Assembly (NCBI RefSeq): GCF_001886195.1
Contig: NZ_JXLB01000001.1
Span: 114,890 to 178,889, forward strand
Direction: 5' to 3'
Source of the DNA: Enterococcus ratti
Lineage (GTDB): Bacteria > Bacillota > Bacilli > Lactobacillales > Enterococcaceae
Length of the DNA stretch: 64,000 nucleotides
The number at the start of each line of letters is the position of its first letter. Within the stretch, counting starts at the first letter, position 1. This document shows, piece after piece, positions 26,101-35,910 of this stretch. Both the position numbers and the translations under genes were made by a program. The notes beneath the pieces were generated by a model that saw nothing but the letters and a program-made list of their open reading frames with translations, made no database searches and was not told where the DNA came from.

Positions 26101-26965
26101 GTTCAGCCTCCTCACTTGAAGCGATAGAATTTTCCCTTCCTAAATACTCCATCAAAAATTGATGAACGGCTTGAGCAAATCCTTCTTTTTCTCCAAAATA
26201 ACGTTTGATTTGTCGCTGCTCTTTTTCCACAATTGCTGCACGTAATTGATTGGCTTTTGCTTTTTTCTTTAATATTTCTTTTTGTTCTTGAATTTTTTCT
26301 GGTGCTTCGATGTATGGCAACCATTCAATTTTTTCATTTGCAAGACTTTGTTTTTGTTTTTCTAATTTTTGTATTTCTTCTTTTACTTTTTTACGATTCA
26401 AGAAACTTTTTGTATCATCAAGTTGAGGAATTTGTCGATTAATTTCATTTAGCTCACCATCAATTCGTTTAATCTCTGCTTTTGCCGTGATGACTTTTGC
26501 TTCGAGCGCATTGATTTGTTCATGATAATCATCAGGTTTTTGTTGCGTATAAGTCTCCCATTCTTGATCAATTTGGGGTAAGACAAATATTTCAGGTAAA
26601 CTTGCATCGATACCGATTGTGGGTCTTTCATGGTAATACGTACCAATTTTGTAATAGCTCATAGTAGGAGAAATTGTCTCAACTAATTCCATAAATGGAA
26701 ATTTTTGAACAAATCGATCATGAATTTTTTGCATCAGTAGTTTATCGATCTCATGATTTTCATTTGAGCTTTTTTTCAACTCATCATTTAAATGGCCATT
26801 GTATAATTGATAAATTTTGGGGATGTTTTCTTCATGGACGGCTTTTTCAAAAGCTTTTAAATCTTTTAATAATTGAGACAAGTTTGTACTTACTTTTTCT
26901 TTGATGTCATAAAAAGATGGATTTTCTTCATGAAGCGGTTCATTTTCCCGCGTAGTCTCTTTCAT
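26093..26965 (-). CDS. Hypothetical coiled-coil protein (first gene of pair)
   Basis: A 290-residue, highly charged protein. Residues about 150-270 form a long coiled coil (for example KAEIKRIDGELNEINRQIP and KKVKEEIQKLEKQKQSLA). The N-terminal part is helical with a conserved-looking FPFMELVETISPTMSYYK segment. The start at 26965 is chosen because GAGGAGAGAAGAAGC lies just before that ATG. The in-frame extension of 46 codons upstream has hydrophobic, Cys-containing sequence and no ribosome site. It has no predicted membrane helix. It is translationally coupled to the next gene. Function unknown. Confidence 0.65.
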   Translation of the reverse strand: MKETTRENEPLHEENPSFYDIKEKVSTNLSQLLKDLKAFEKAVHEENIPKIYQLYNGHLNDELKKSSNENHEIDKLLMQKIHDRFVQKFPFMELVETISPTMSYYKIGTYYHERPTIGIDASLPEIFVLPQIDQEWETYTQQKPDDYHEQINALEAKVITAKAEIKRIDGELNEINRQIPQLDDTKSFLNRKKVKEEIQKLEKQKQSLANEKIEWLPYIEAPEKIQEQKEILKKKAKANQLRAAIVEKEQRQIKRYFGEKEGFAQAVHQFLMEYLGRENSIASSEEAEHD

Positions 26966-27101
26966 GCTTCTTCTCTCCTCACATTCTTCTTTAATAATTG
27001 TGGTGGGAATATACCTACTTGATGTACATTGATACTTTAATAGTACCATTTTCCATAAAAAAATGGTACAGCGGACATTTTTCTTAATAAGAGAGAAAAA
27101 C

Positions 27102-27129
27102 AAAAGAGCGAGGCTCCCCTCACTCTTTT
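27102..27129 (-). terminator. Terminator after the 63-residue gene
   Basis: AAAAGAGCGAGG (27102-27113) pairs with CCTCACTCTTTT (27118-27129) with one wobble; on the minus strand the stem is followed by GTTTTTCTC. Confidence 0.8.
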
Positions 27130-27145
27130 ATATTAAGTAAATAGT

Positions 27146-27337
27146 TTATTTATTCGGCAGGTCCTTCGTTGTGAAGTGGATGCGTTGTTTTTCATCACGA
27201 GTTAAAAGTGTTTCTTCATTCAAGTATGAAAACTTCATTTCATTTAACTCAGTGTTTTCTAGCATTTTTTCATAACCAGTAAAAATCGAACGGATATACT
27301 GTTTATATGCGTTTTTCTTTTTCTGTCTTTTTTTCAT
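27146..27337 (-). CDS. Small basic hypothetical protein
   Basis: A 63-residue soluble protein with a very basic N-terminus (KKRQKKKNAYKQYIRS) and an acidic, helical middle. AAGGAAGGTGTAAC precedes the ATG and a good terminator follows 16 bases after the stop, so it looks like a real one-gene unit. It does not resemble a toxin, antitoxin or ribosomal protein that I know. Function unknown. Confidence 0.55.
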   Translation of the reverse strand: MKKRQKKKNAYKQYIRSIFTGYEKMLENTELNEMKFSYLNEETLLTRDEKQRIHFTTKDLPNK

Positions 27338-27591
27338 GTTACACCTTCCTTATCAAATTTATCATACCAATGTTGTTTCTACAAAACAAGCTGGTTTTAT
27401 CATTTTTATTTGTTCTTTTAATCAATCATTCGTTTCTAGTTGACGAATTGCAAAAAAAATGAAAGAATGCTTTAGTACTTAAACGTAGGATAAACATTAA
27501 TCATAGAATTGAAAATTACATCGTGAAACTCGTTTAACCGAAAAAAAGTAATCAAACAACTGTTGTGTTAAAAATTAAAGGAGGAAAATGA

Positions 27592-29094
27592 ATGAAAACA
27601 ATTGGTTTTGATTCAGCAAAATACATTGAAGAACAATCGACCTATATTCTTGAACGCGTGAATCACTACGACAAGTTATATTTAGAATTTGGAGGAAAAT
27701 TAGTTGATGACAAACATGCAAAACGTGTCCTTCCGGGTTTTGAAGAAGATGCTAAAATAAAGTTGTTGCAAAAATTAAAAAATCAAGCAGAAATTTTGAT
27801 TTGTGTATATGCTGGAGATATTGAGCGAAATAAGATTCGTGGGGATTATGGGATAACGTACGATATGGATATTTTGCGTTTGATTGATGAACTGCGCGGA
27901 TATGGTTTATTAATTAATAGTGTAGTCATTACTCGTTATAGCGGTCAGCCGGCTACGAAAGTGTTTGTGAATAAATTAGAAAGGCGCAACATCAAAGTTT
28001 ATAAGCATACAGAAATTGAAGATTATCCTGTGAACGTAGAAAAAATCGTCTCTGAAGATGGATTTGGTAAAAATGAATACATTGAAACAACTAAACCGAT
28101 TGTAGTAGTTACTGCACCCGGTCCCGGCAGCGGTAAACTAGCAACTTGTCTGAATCAACTTTATCACGAAAGTCAAAAGGGACAAGCGGCTGGATATTCA
28201 AAATTTGAAACCTTTCCCGTTTGGAATGTGCCATTAAAACATCCGTTAAATATTGCTTATGAAGCAGCTACCGTCGATTTAAAAGATGTAAACATGATTG
28301 ATTCTTTTCATTTTGATGCTTATGGTAAAGTGGCTGTTAACTATAATCGAGACATTGAAACTTTCCCAGTCATCAAACGAATTATTGAAAAAATTACAGG
28401 AAAAGAATCGGTTTATCTCTCCCCTACTGATATGGGAGTCAATCGTGTAGGATTTGGAATTATTGAAGATGAAGTGGTTCAAGAGGCTTCAAAACAAGAA
28501 ATTATTCGCCGCTACTTCCAAACAATATGTGATTTTAAAAAAGGAACAATTGATGAAGAGTCTGTAAATCGAATCAAATTAATTATGGAAGAAGTTGGTT
28601 TACAGCCTGAAGATCGTAAAGTAGTAAGACCAGCTCACAATTATGCAAAAAATTTACAAACTTCTAGCCATGATCCTGTTGCAGTAATTGCGATTGAATT
28701 ACCAGATAATATAATTATTACAGGACGAACAAGTTCATTAATGAATGCGGCTGCTGCAGTTATTTTAAATGCAGTAAAATACTTGGCGCACATTTCTGAT
28801 GAGATTCCTTTACTTTCTCCGCTCGTACTTGAAAGAATTCAAGGAATGAAAACAATGGCCTTGCATTCTTCAATGGATGTTTTAAGTTTAAATGAAGTGT
28901 TAATTGCTTTATCCATTAGTGCAGTGACCAATCCAATTGCGCAAGTAGCTTATGAAAAATTAGCTGAACTTGATGGTATGCAAGCACATTCGACAGTAAT
29001 GGTGAACAAAAATGATGAACAAAGTTTAAAACAATTAGGTGTTGAAATAACTAGTGCACCTTTTTATCCTTCAGAAAATTTGTTTTATCAATAA
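27592..29094 (+). CDS. DUF1846 family protein
   Basis: A 500-residue cytoplasmic protein of the DUF1846 family, common in Firmicutes. Clear hallmarks are the N-terminal [18 protein letters not shown], the central [18 protein letters not shown] (a P-loop-like segment near residues 175-192) and [16 protein letters not shown] structural link to nucleotide-using enzymes has been proposed for the family, but no reaction is established. GGAGGAAA lies just before the ATG. It has its own long terminator hairpin. Confidence 0.88.
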   Translation: MKTIGFDSAKYIEEQSTYILERVNHYDKLYLEFGGKLVDDKHAKRVLPGFEEDAKIKLLQKLKNQAEILICVYAGDIERNKIRGDYGITYDMDILRLIDELRGYGLLINSVVITRYSGQPATKVFVNKLERRNIKVYKHTEIEDYPVNVEKIVSEDGFGKNEYIETTKPIVVVTAPGPGSGKLATCLNQLYHESQKGQAAGYSKFETFPVWNVPLKHPLNIAYEAATVDLKDVNMIDSFHFDAYGKVAVNYNRDIETFPVIKRIIEKITGKESVYLSPTDMGVNRVGFGIIEDEVVQEASKQEIIRRYFQTICDFKKGTIDEESVNRIKLIMEEVGLQPEDRKVVRPAHNYAKNLQTSSHDPVAVIAIELPDNIIITGRTSSLMNAAAAVILNAVKYLAHISDEIPLLSPLVLERIQGMKTMALHSSMDVLSLNEVLIALSISAVTNPIAQVAYEKLAELDGMQAHSTVMVNKNDEQSLKQLGVEITSAPFYPSENLFYQ

Positions 29095-29151
29095 AATACG
29101 TCTATGAAAAAATCTTTAAATAAATTTTTAAAAGATTTTATTTTCAAGGAG

Positions 29152-29209
29152 TCAAATGACAATTTTAAAAAAACTTTAAGGAGTTTTTTAAGATTGTCAT
29201 TTGATTAAT
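29152..29209 (+). terminator. Long terminator hairpin after DUF1846 gene
   Basis: Arms at about 29152-29175 and 29182-29204 (TCAAATGACAAT ... ATTGTCATTTGA) pair almost perfectly over some 23 bp, followed by TTAATTTTT. It lies 60-110 bases past the stop. Confidence 0.75.
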
Positions 29210-29318
29210 TTTTATGTATACGTTTCACTCTAAAAAAACAATGATAATGTTACTAAAAATTAGTATTTTAATCCTAAAATGTGTAAAATTAAGCGAAATA
29301 TTGTTAAGGAGTGGTTTT

Positions 29319-30500
29319 TTGAATCTAATGATAGGAATAATTGGTTTATTCGTCGTTTTTAGTTTGGCATTTTTGATGAGTACTGATAAACGAGCCATCA
29401 AACTGAAACCTTTGCTTTTTATGGTTGCCTTACAATTTATTTTAGGTTTTGCTTTGCTGCGAACCTCGTTTGGTACACTTATAATTTCTTTGCTCGCTAA
29501 GTTGTTTGAACAGTTATTAGCTTTTGCCGCTAAAGGGGTAAATTTTGTTTTTGCAGGAATTGCAAATCAAGGAAGTGCCCCCTTTTTCTTAAATGTTTTA
29601 ATGCCAATCGTTTTTATTTCAGCAATTATAGGAATCTTACGTTACATCAAAATTTTACCTTTATTGATGAAAGTTGTTGGCTTAGGATTAAGCAAAATCA
29701 ACGGCATGGGAAAATTAGAATCTTATAACGGAGTAGCTTCAGCAATTCTAGGACAGTCTGAAGTTTTCATTTCCATCAAAAAAGAATTACCACTTTTATC
29801 TGAAAAACGCTTAGTTACGCTATGCATTTCTGCAATGTCTACCGTCTCCATGTCAATCATTGGTTCTTACATGGCTCTCATTCAATCTAAATACGTCATC
29901 ACTGCACTCGTATTGAATTTATTCGGCGGTTACATTTTATCTTCAATCGTTAACCCTTATGAATTAGAAACAAAAGAAGATGAGTGGCGCATTGAAGAAA
30001 ACAAAGAGCAGACATTTTTTCAAATGCTTGGTGAATACATTCTTGATGGATTTCATGTCGCCATCACAGTGGCTGCAATGTTAATTGGTTTTGTTGCCCT
30101 CATTGCAATGATTAATGCAATTTTTAACAGCATTTTCGGCGTTTCTTTTCAAGAAATTCTAGGTTATCTCTTCGCACCATTTGCTTTTATTAGCGGTATT
30201 CCTTGGGATGAAGCAGTCGATGCAGGAAGCATCATGGCTACCAAACTGGTAACCAACGAATTTGTGGCTATGACGGAACTTGCAAACGGTTCTCTTCAAT
30301 TTACAGAACGTACGACGGCAATTTTATCAGTCTTTTTAGTTTCTTTTGCAAATTTTTCTTCTATCGGAATTATTTCTGGTGCAATGAAAGGATTAAATAA
30401 AGAAAAAGGGAATCGAGTTGCCAAACACGGAGTAAAAATTTTATTAACGGCTACCTTCGTTAGTTTTTTAAGTGCCATTATTACAGGATTGGTCATTTAA
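29319..30500 (+). CDS. Concentrative nucleoside transporter (NupC family)
   Basis: A 393-residue CNT-family symporter with about ten helices. Landmarks are GQSEVFISIKKELP, followed by the substrate-site ISAMSTVSMSIIGSYMALI, then NEFVAMTEL and FANFSSIGIISGAMKG. It imports nucleosides with H+ or Na+. The start is a TTG at 29319, chosen because AAGGAG lies seven bases upstream; the hydrophilic in-frame extension from 29214 does not match the family. A strong terminator follows. It appears monocistronic. Confidence 0.9.
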   Translation: MNLMIGIIGLFVVFSLAFLMSTDKRAIKLKPLLFMVALQFILGFALLRTSFGTLIISLLAKLFEQLLAFAAKGVNFVFAGIANQGSAPFFLNVLMPIVFISAIIGILRYIKILPLLMKVVGLGLSKINGMGKLESYNGVASAILGQSEVFISIKKELPLLSEKRLVTLCISAMSTVSMSIIGSYMALIQSKYVITALVLNLFGGYILSSIVNPYELETKEDEWRIEENKEQTFFQMLGEYILDGFHVAITVAAMLIGFVALIAMINAIFNSIFGVSFQEILGYLFAPFAFISGIPWDEAVDAGSIMATKLVTNEFVAMTELANGSLQFTERTTAILSVFLVSFANFSSIGIISGAMKGLNKEKGNRVAKHGVKILLTATFVSFLSAIITGLVI

Positions 30501-30527
30501 AGAGCTAAAACAATTATTTTGTTTTTT

Positions 30528-30580
30528 ATCACTAGGCTCATCATTGAAAAAAACTTTTAATGATCGACCTAGTGATTTTT
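30528..30580 (+). terminator. nupC terminator
   Basis: ATCACTAGG (30528-30536) pairs with CCTAGTGAT (30568-30576), with an inner ATCATT/AATGAT helix, followed by TTTT and a further T-run. Confidence 0.85.
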
Positions 30581-30657
30581 GTTTTTCCCTTTCTCTTTCA
30601 CACATAAGAATCTGCTTTATATTTTTGACTGAATTTTATTTGAAAAGGAGAATTTGT

Positions 30658-31119
30658 ATGCACAACTGTTATGTTTTTATTGGTCCTTCTGGTTCAGGAA
30701 AAACTTCCTTGGCCGCTGTTTTATTTGAACCCCATCAAAAAATTATTACCTATACTAACCGTCAACCAAGGAAAGGAGAACGCGATCAAAAAGATTATTA
30801 TTTCATCTCCAGAAGCCAGTTTACTCAAATGATAAGGAATCATCAATTACTGGAGTGGACGACATACGCAGGATACTATTATGGTTCAAGTAAAATAGAA
30901 ATTGCTCGTAAATTAAAAAAAGGAAATTGTTATACGATCCTGACTGCTGCTGGCTTTTGGACTTTATACAAAACTTTTGGTGGAAATATTCAACCAGTAT
31001 TTGTGACCATCACTAAAGATAAATTGAAGGAACGTCTTTTAACTCGTGGGGATGCTCTTGATCAAATTCAAAAACGGATAACTCTTTTTGAACAGGATAT
31101 GAAAGAATTAACATTTTAA
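30658..31119 (+). CDS. Short guanylate-kinase-like protein
   Basis: A 153-residue P-loop protein. Walker A GPSGSGKTS is at residues 9-17. A GMP-binding-like block TYTNRQPRKGERDQKDYYF follows, then LEWTTYAGYYYGS and a C-terminal RLLTRGDALDQIQKR. These parallel guanylate kinase, but Gmk is normally about 200 residues; the C-terminal helices are absent. The ATG follows AAAAGGAGAATTTGT. It is probably a paralog with altered or regulatory function rather than the essential Gmk. It is not clearly linked to neighbours. Confidence 0.75.
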   Translation: MHNCYVFIGPSGSGKTSLAAVLFEPHQKIITYTNRQPRKGERDQKDYYFISRSQFTQMIRNHQLLEWTTYAGYYYGSSKIEIARKLKKGNCYTILTAAGFWTLYKTFGGNIQPVFVTITKDKLKERLLTRGDALDQIQKRITLFEQDMKELTF

Positions 31120-31332
31120 AAAAAACTCCCACACTTAATTATTTTGACAAACAACGACAATCTAGAAGAAACCAAAAGCCAATTTATTCGATCCATTTCT
31201 CGTGATTAAAACGACTAAATTATTGAGGAATAATGCCCATTGTAAATCCATTTCTTTACTTGCCACATTTCTCTTATTTACCAAGAGCTATTGAAATTTT
31301 TAGTTGTTTTGATCTAAAATAACTAGCAATCT

Positions 31333-32307
31333 TTATTTTTTCTTACTATTTAAGTAAATCAGTGCATGCAGCTCTTCAATTTTAGAAGAAGTTTTTAACC
31401 AAGTGGTTGGATGATCTAGCAATTGACTCATTAACTCAAGATGATGTAACAGCGTCCATTTTTTTAATACCCCTAAACCGGGAAACTTTTTTTGTTGATA
31501 TAAAGAAATTAGTTCTAACAATCCTGAGGTAATGAGTAATTGGTCTTTATTTCTTTGTACCCAAGCCTCCATTTTTTCAGCCGCTTCAAAAAATTTTAAT
31601 GCTTGTTTTTTTACTGAGTCATTTGTATCTGAAACAAAATGCTTGACTCTTATATTGCCGTATGAATCGACATATGTGAGGTGTAAAGCAAGGCCGCGTC
31701 TAGGAAAACCTTTATCAAAATAACGGCTACCTTCAATTGTAAAGTCTGAAAATCCGATATAGCCATCTTCTTTGAAAAATAAATAATCATCACTAAAGAA
31801 ATCATCATCTTTTTCATGATAGTCTTCACTGTGCTTTCGAGGTTGAAAAGCTTCTTTGATGACGATTTTATTTTTAGGTAACCAGATACGAAGACGACTG
31901 CTATCCGGCAATAAAATTTTCGCCTCGGCATGTAAAAGTTTTTGCCATATTTGAGGATCGCGTATCTGATGTTGGCCATCAAAAATAATGAATTTAGGCG
32001 GTCGACTAATGACTTTTTCATAGTTATTAGAAGTTACAATTACTGCCTGATCAATGGAACTGCGTTCGTTTAACTGCCATTTATGTAAACGCTCATCAAA
32101 TAGTTTAAATTGCCCAACTTGAGGATTAGCTACAACAATTAAAGGATGGTTAACTTTTTGAAACAATTCTACGATATTTTTTAAAGTAGCAGAATCTCGC
32201 ACGGGCTCAATAATCGGAAGAACTTTTTTAGATAAACTGTTACGCTGGATGCTTTCTTTTAAGGCTAATAGATCAAATTGTTTTCCTCTTAAATAAGGGT
32301 AATACAT
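31333..32307 (-). CDS. sce7725-family protein
   Basis: A 324-residue protein. The N-terminal MYYPYLRGKQFDLLALKE followed by a PIIEPVRD strand is the hallmark of the sce7725 family, which I know as an uncharacterised group often found in phage-like or accessory loci. No transmembrane segment is present. It is the third gene of a tight cluster behind a PD-(D/E)XK-like nuclease gene and a helical linker gene (six-base gap). The TTGGAGTGAATATAA site precedes the ATG. By guilt of association it may belong to a conflict or DNA-processing module; there is no direct evidence of activity. Confidence 0.75.
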   Translation of the reverse strand: MYYPYLRGKQFDLLALKESIQRNSLSKKVLPIIEPVRDSATLKNIVELFQKVNHPLIVVANPQVGQFKLFDERLHKWQLNERSSIDQAVIVTSNNYEKVISRPPKFIIFDGQHQIRDPQIWQKLLHAEAKILLPDSSRLRIWLPKNKIVIKEAFQPRKHSEDYHEKDDDFFSDDYLFFKEDGYIGFSDFTIEGSRYFDKGFPRRGLALHLTYVDSYGNIRVKHFVSDTNDSVKKQALKFFEAAEKMEAWVQRNKDQLLITSGLLELISLYQQKKFPGLGVLKKWTLLHHLELMSQLLDHPTTWLKTSSKIEELHALIYLNSKKK

Positions 32308-32313
32308 TTATAT

Positions 32314-32652
32314 TCACTCCAATGGTTCTGTCGGCAGGCGTTTCACTTGTTGCTGTTGACGTAAAAATTCGTAATCTTGCCGTAATGCCTGAATTTCTTC
32401 TTTTAAATCTTGAATGGCTTGACTTTCTGTTTCTTCAATAAAACGTTCATAATACCGTTCTTTTGTGAAAGAATCTTGAATTTCTGAACGTTTTTTCAGC
32501 TCTTGATACAATTGTTCTGTCGGAAAATACTTTACCCCTCGTTCCATTTGTTTGGCTTTTCTTACTTCTCTAAATAAAGAAGCCATAAATCGGTTAATCA
32601 ATGCTTGTTCTGAGACTTTTAATTTTTGTCTCGTGGCTTTTTTTTGCGACAA
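32314..32652 (-). CDS. Small helical linker protein of the nuclease module
   Basis: A 112-residue, charged, mostly helical protein. Residues about 65-100 form a coiled coil (EETESQAIQDLKEEIQALRQ). The start is a TTG at 32652 with CAGGA seven bases upstream; it overlaps the end of the nuclease gene by 59 bases in another frame. It ends six bases before the sce7725-family gene. No known domain is recognised; it may bridge or regulate the two flanking products. Confidence 0.6.
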   Translation of the reverse strand: MSQKKATRQKLKVSEQALINRFMASLFREVRKAKQMERGVKYFPTEQLYQELKKRSEIQDSFTKERYYERFIEETESQAIQDLKEEIQALRQDYEFLRQQQQVKRLPTEPLE

Positions 32653-33004
32653 TAAAAGTTCCTGATACCGGCATTTCTTCTTCTAGCATATAAGGGCGAT
32701 AAACTAAAACACCGATGTTTCTTGGAATTTCATGCTGTACTTCTTCATAAAGCTTCCTAGGCAACGCAAAATAATTATAATGCCCTACAAATGATAATTT
32801 TGCAGTAGAACGAAAATCTGTTTTTGAGACTTTCAGCTCATAACATCGCCATTCTCTCGTCCCGTCAAATTTGGTGATACAGCTTAAAGTGTCAACAATT
32901 CCATACTCTTCAGGCATGGTAACTTCTTCGACTACAAGACCGCCTTGCTCAACACAATAATGATAAAGAGAATTTTCGAGCGTTAACGTTAAAGGAGTTT
33001 TCAA
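32594..33004 (-). CDS. PD-(D/E)XK-like nuclease family protein
   Basis: A 136-residue protein with a probable PD-(D/E)XK core. Asp in YGIVDTL is followed after a beta hairpin by the E-x-K motif in CYELKVSKTDF; a basic helix (RSTAKLSFVGHYNYFALP) comes next. That order and spacing fit small restriction-endonuclease-fold nucleases, although catalysis is not shown. Translation probably starts at TTG 33004, eight bases after GGAGG; a GTG three codons upstream lies too close to that site. It is the first gene of a three-gene operon ending with an sce7725-family protein. Confidence 0.7.
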   Translation of the reverse strand: MKTPLTLTLENSLYHYCVEQGGLVVEEVTMPEEYGIVDTLSCITKFDGTREWRCYELKVSKTDFRSTAKLSFVGHYNYFALPRKLYEEVQHEIPRNIGVLVYRPYMLEEEMPVSGTFIVAKKSHETKIKSLRTSID

Positions 33005-33210
33005 CTTCCTCACCTCCGTACGAACGTATTTTCGCTTTCTTATTTTACCGCAGATATCATAAAAAAGCTATTCCTAAATCTTTATAAAAAGAGGAACTCC
33101 TTCAAAAGATAGTTGTACTTTTCTTGGGTGAAAAAGAATACGTAGCATCGCCTAAGAATTTGTCGTAAAATCAACAGCCGTTCATGGAAGAATTGGTGTT
33201 TTATGTACCC

Positions 33211-33264
33211 CAAAAATAAAAAAATGGGACAACCATCGAATTTTTCTTTGACGATCGTCCACTT
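33211..33264 (-). terminator. Probable amidase terminator
   Basis: On the minus strand GGACGATCG pairs imperfectly with CGATGGTTGTCC around an A-rich loop (33222-33262), followed by CATTTTTTTATTTTT. It is placed 35 bases past the amidase stop. Confidence 0.65.
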
Positions 33265-33297
33265 CGCAGGAATTATAAAAACACGCTCTTTTATGGG

Positions 33298-34743
33298 CTA
33301 TTGATAACTTGGTGGTAAATAAAATTTTTGATGAGCTTCAAATAGTTCACCTATTTGAAAAAGCAAATCTTCTCTTCCTCTTGCAGCCATAAATTGAATT
33401 CCTAAAGGCAGATTATTTTTACTAAGATGTGTAGGTAAATTAATGGCTGGCTGCCCCGTTAAGTTTGCTAATTGAGTATAGGGCGTAAGCTTCAAACTTT
33501 CTTCAAAACTAGCCGAAATAATTGCTAATCCTTCTTTTTCATTCCATTCACTGATATTTGCCATTTTTTCTCTTATTTGATCACTTTGTAAATCAGCTAA
33601 TACATTCGGCGCAGTAAAAGCGGTAGTTGGAGAAAGAAAAAGATCAAAAGTTTGAAACAATTCTTCCATTACAATCGCTGCGTGATCCCATAAGTGAAGA
33701 GCCTGAATATAATCAGCAGCAGACACCTTTTTTCCATATTCTGATAAAGCCCATGAAAGAAGTTCAAGTTCATTTTTTTCTACCGAGCGACCTAAGTTAG
33801 ATTCGACTGAGCGAATCATTGCTGCTGTTTCTGCACCATTCATTTGATAATAGGATTGGATCAGTTGCCTTCCATCAAGCGGATAATTGATTTCTACAAG
33901 CTCATGTCCAGTTTGTGTTAAAAATTGTCCCGCATTTTTAATTGCTTGTCTTGCTTCTTCACTAATGGCTGTCCCAACTGGTGATTCCATACAAACAGCG
34001 ATTTTAAATTGCTTTTTTCGCGGATGTTCTTGCCATTTAATAGGAGAAACTTGATAAGGAGCACCTGAATGAATCCCTCGCAATCCCATAAATAAAGCTT
34101 TTGTATCTCTCATGGAAACCGTTAATCCAAAATCAATTGCTGCACCTTGCCAACTTCGCCAAGCATAAGGACCAACTGGCATTGTACCGCGCGAAGGTTT
34201 TAAACCGATCAATCCGCAAAATGAAGCAGGAATTCGAATCGATCCACCTCCATCACTTGCTCCAGCAATCGGCAATATTCCCGAAGCAACAACAGCCGCA
34301 GCTCCACCGCTTGATCCCCCCGGTGAATAAGCTGGATTCCAAGGATTTCTTGCTGGACCGTAAAGTTGTGGATCTGTAATATTTTTAAATCCAAACTCTG
34401 GTGTGTTGGTTTGCCCAAGCGGTATAAGACCAATTGCTTGTACTTTTGTAACAAAATTTGAATTTTTAGAGGCACGATGCGTTTTAAAAAGGTTAGAGCC
34501 TGAAGTGGCTAGCCATCCTTTTTTTTCTTGCCCTAACATTTTTAATGGAAATGGCACGCCGCTTAGTGGTTGATTTTTTTCTAAAATAGGAGAAGAAGTA
34601 AAAAATTGTTGTGGGTCAAAAGTAACAAAAGCGTTTAGTTCAGGATTCTTTTTGGCTACTTTTTTTGTGATTTCCCCAATTAGTTCTTCATAGCTAATTG
34701 TTTTTTCTTTTAAAGCATTAGCTAAATCAATTCCGTCTTTCAA
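33298..34743 (-). CDS. Amidase signature family enzyme
   Basis: A 481-residue amidase. The Ser-cisSer-Lys triad is visible: Lys68 in FPLKMLG, Ser144 in [10 protein letters not shown] and nucleophile Ser168 in [14 protein letters not shown]. Family members hydrolyse carboxamides; GatA is the related tRNA amidotransferase subunit, but there is no gatB or gatC here and the N-terminus differs, so a free amidase is more likely. The substrate is unknown. Translation starts at TTG 34743 behind AGGAGGAGGTTAA. It is monocistronic with a terminator. Confidence 0.85.
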   Translation of the reverse strand: MKDGIDLANALKEKTISYEELIGEITKKVAKKNPELNAFVTFDPQQFFTSSPILEKNQPLSGVPFPLKMLGQEKKGWLATSGSNLFKTHRASKNSNFVTKVQAIGLIPLGQTNTPEFGFKNITDPQLYGPARNPWNPAYSPGGSSGGAAAVVASGILPIAGASDGGGSIRIPASFCGLIGLKPSRGTMPVGPYAWRSWQGAAIDFGLTVSMRDTKALFMGLRGIHSGAPYQVSPIKWQEHPRKKQFKIAVCMESPVGTAISEEARQAIKNAGQFLTQTGHELVEINYPLDGRQLIQSYYQMNGAETAAMIRSVESNLGRSVEKNELELLSWALSEYGKKVSAADYIQALHLWDHAAIVMEELFQTFDLFLSPTTAFTAPNVLADLQSDQIREKMANISEWNEKEGLAIISASFEESLKLTPYTQLANLTGQPAINLPTHLSKNNLPLGIQFMAARGREDLLFQIGELFEAHQKFYLPPSYQ

Positions 34744-34829
34744 TTAACCTCCTCCTTTTGCCAATTTTTAACAAATAAAAAACATGCTCTTATAAATTTT
34801 GGAACCCGTATAAATTAATTAAGAAAGCA

Positions 34830-34882
34830 TTTAAAAAATAAAGCTAAGACTCCTATTAAAGAAGTGTATAGAAGTCTTAGCT
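34830..34882 (-). terminator. pyrD terminator
   Basis: AGCTAAGACT (34842-34851) pairs with AGTCTTAGCT (34873-34882). On the minus strand the stem is followed by TTATTTTTT. Confidence 0.8.
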
Positions 34883-34896
34883 CATTTATTAGTTGC

Positions 34897-35835
34897 TTAC
34901 AACGTTTTTAATTTTCCTCTAAAATCTTCAATTGTTTGATAGCCTTTTTCTGCCATAATTTCTGTCAGTTCTTTTGTGAGACGATCGAAAATGCTTGGAC
35001 CTTCTTTGTGAAGTTCTGTACCGATTTGTACCATTGTTGCACCACATAGGAGATGTTCAAACGCATCTTGTCCATTTCTAATGCCGCCCGTTCCAATGAG
35101 TTTAATGTCTGGCTTCAAGCGAGTATAAAAAGCGCGGACGTTTGCGAGTGCCGTTGGTTTTATATATTCGCCGCCTAAACCGCCAAATCCTTCCTTAGGT
35201 TTGATGACTACTGACTCTTTTTGAGGATCAACGTACAACCCGTTACCGATACTATTAATGGAATTGACGTAAACTAAAGGAAACTGATTTAAAATTTCTG
35301 CCATTTGATCGAAATGAACCAAATCAAAGTAAGGTGGCAATTTGATGCCTAACGGTTTAGTAAACTGTTTAAACACTTGTTTCAATAAAGAAAAAGTAGC
35401 ATCAAAATCATACGCTAATTGTGGTTTTCCGGGAACATTTGGGCAAGAAAGATTAAGCTCTGTAATTCCTTTAAAATTACTACTTTCAATCATTGCTAAC
35501 ATTTCTAAATTTTCAGTCGTATTCATTCCCGCAATAGAAAAAAAGATCGGTGGTTTAGCAGGCTGCCGTTGTTCATAATTTATCGCATAGTCTAGATAAT
35601 AATTAAATCCTAGATTTGGCAGTCCCATTGAATTAATGCTTCCAAGCGCAACATCATAATAACGCGGTTCGGGATTTCCAGATCGTTTATTACGTGTACA
35701 ACTCTTTGTGATAAATGTTCCAGCTTTTGATTGAGCAAGTTCTTCTAATTCGGTCGTGGTCATACAGTGAACGCCTGAAGCATTCATGAAGGGATTTTCA
35801 AACATATGATTAAAGAAAGTCGTCTCTAAAGTCAA
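34897..35835 (-). CDS. pyrD: Dihydroorotate dehydrogenase, class 1A
   Basis: A 312-residue FMN enzyme that oxidises dihydroorotate to orotate in pyrimidine synthesis, using fumarate in class 1A. The catalytic Cys131 lies in [13 protein letters not shown], and Lys44 in TFITKSCT and SINSMGLPN are in place. Class 1A is indicated by catalytic Cys (not Ser), the absence of a membrane anchor and no neighbouring pyrK. Translation starts at TTG 35835 behind AAAGGAGAGAATAAC. It is separate from the pyr operon, which is not in this window, and is monocistronic. Confidence 0.92.
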   Translation of the reverse strand: MTLETTFFNHMFENPFMNASGVHCMTTTELEELAQSKAGTFITKSCTRNKRSGNPEPRYYDVALGSINSMGLPNLGFNYYLDYAINYEQRQPAKPPIFFSIAGMNTTENLEMLAMIESSNFKGITELNLSCPNVPGKPQLAYDFDATFSLLKQVFKQFTKPLGIKLPPYFDLVHFDQMAEILNQFPLVYVNSINSIGNGLYVDPQKESVVIKPKEGFGGLGGEYIKPTALANVRAFYTRLKPDIKLIGTGGIRNGQDAFEHLLCGATMVQIGTELHKEGPSIFDRLTKELTEIMAEKGYQTIEDFRGKLKTL

Positions 35836-35910
35836 GTTATTCTCTCCTTTGATGAAGCATTTTTTCTAGTTTATCATCAAGTAACTAAAAAGCAAAGGAA
35901 ATCAAAAAAA

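Noticed and set aside
33298..34743. GatA subunit of Glu-tRNA amidotransferase
   Set aside because: The catalytic triad is shared by all amidase-signature enzymes. There are no gatB or gatC genes nearby and the terminal regions do not look like GatA.
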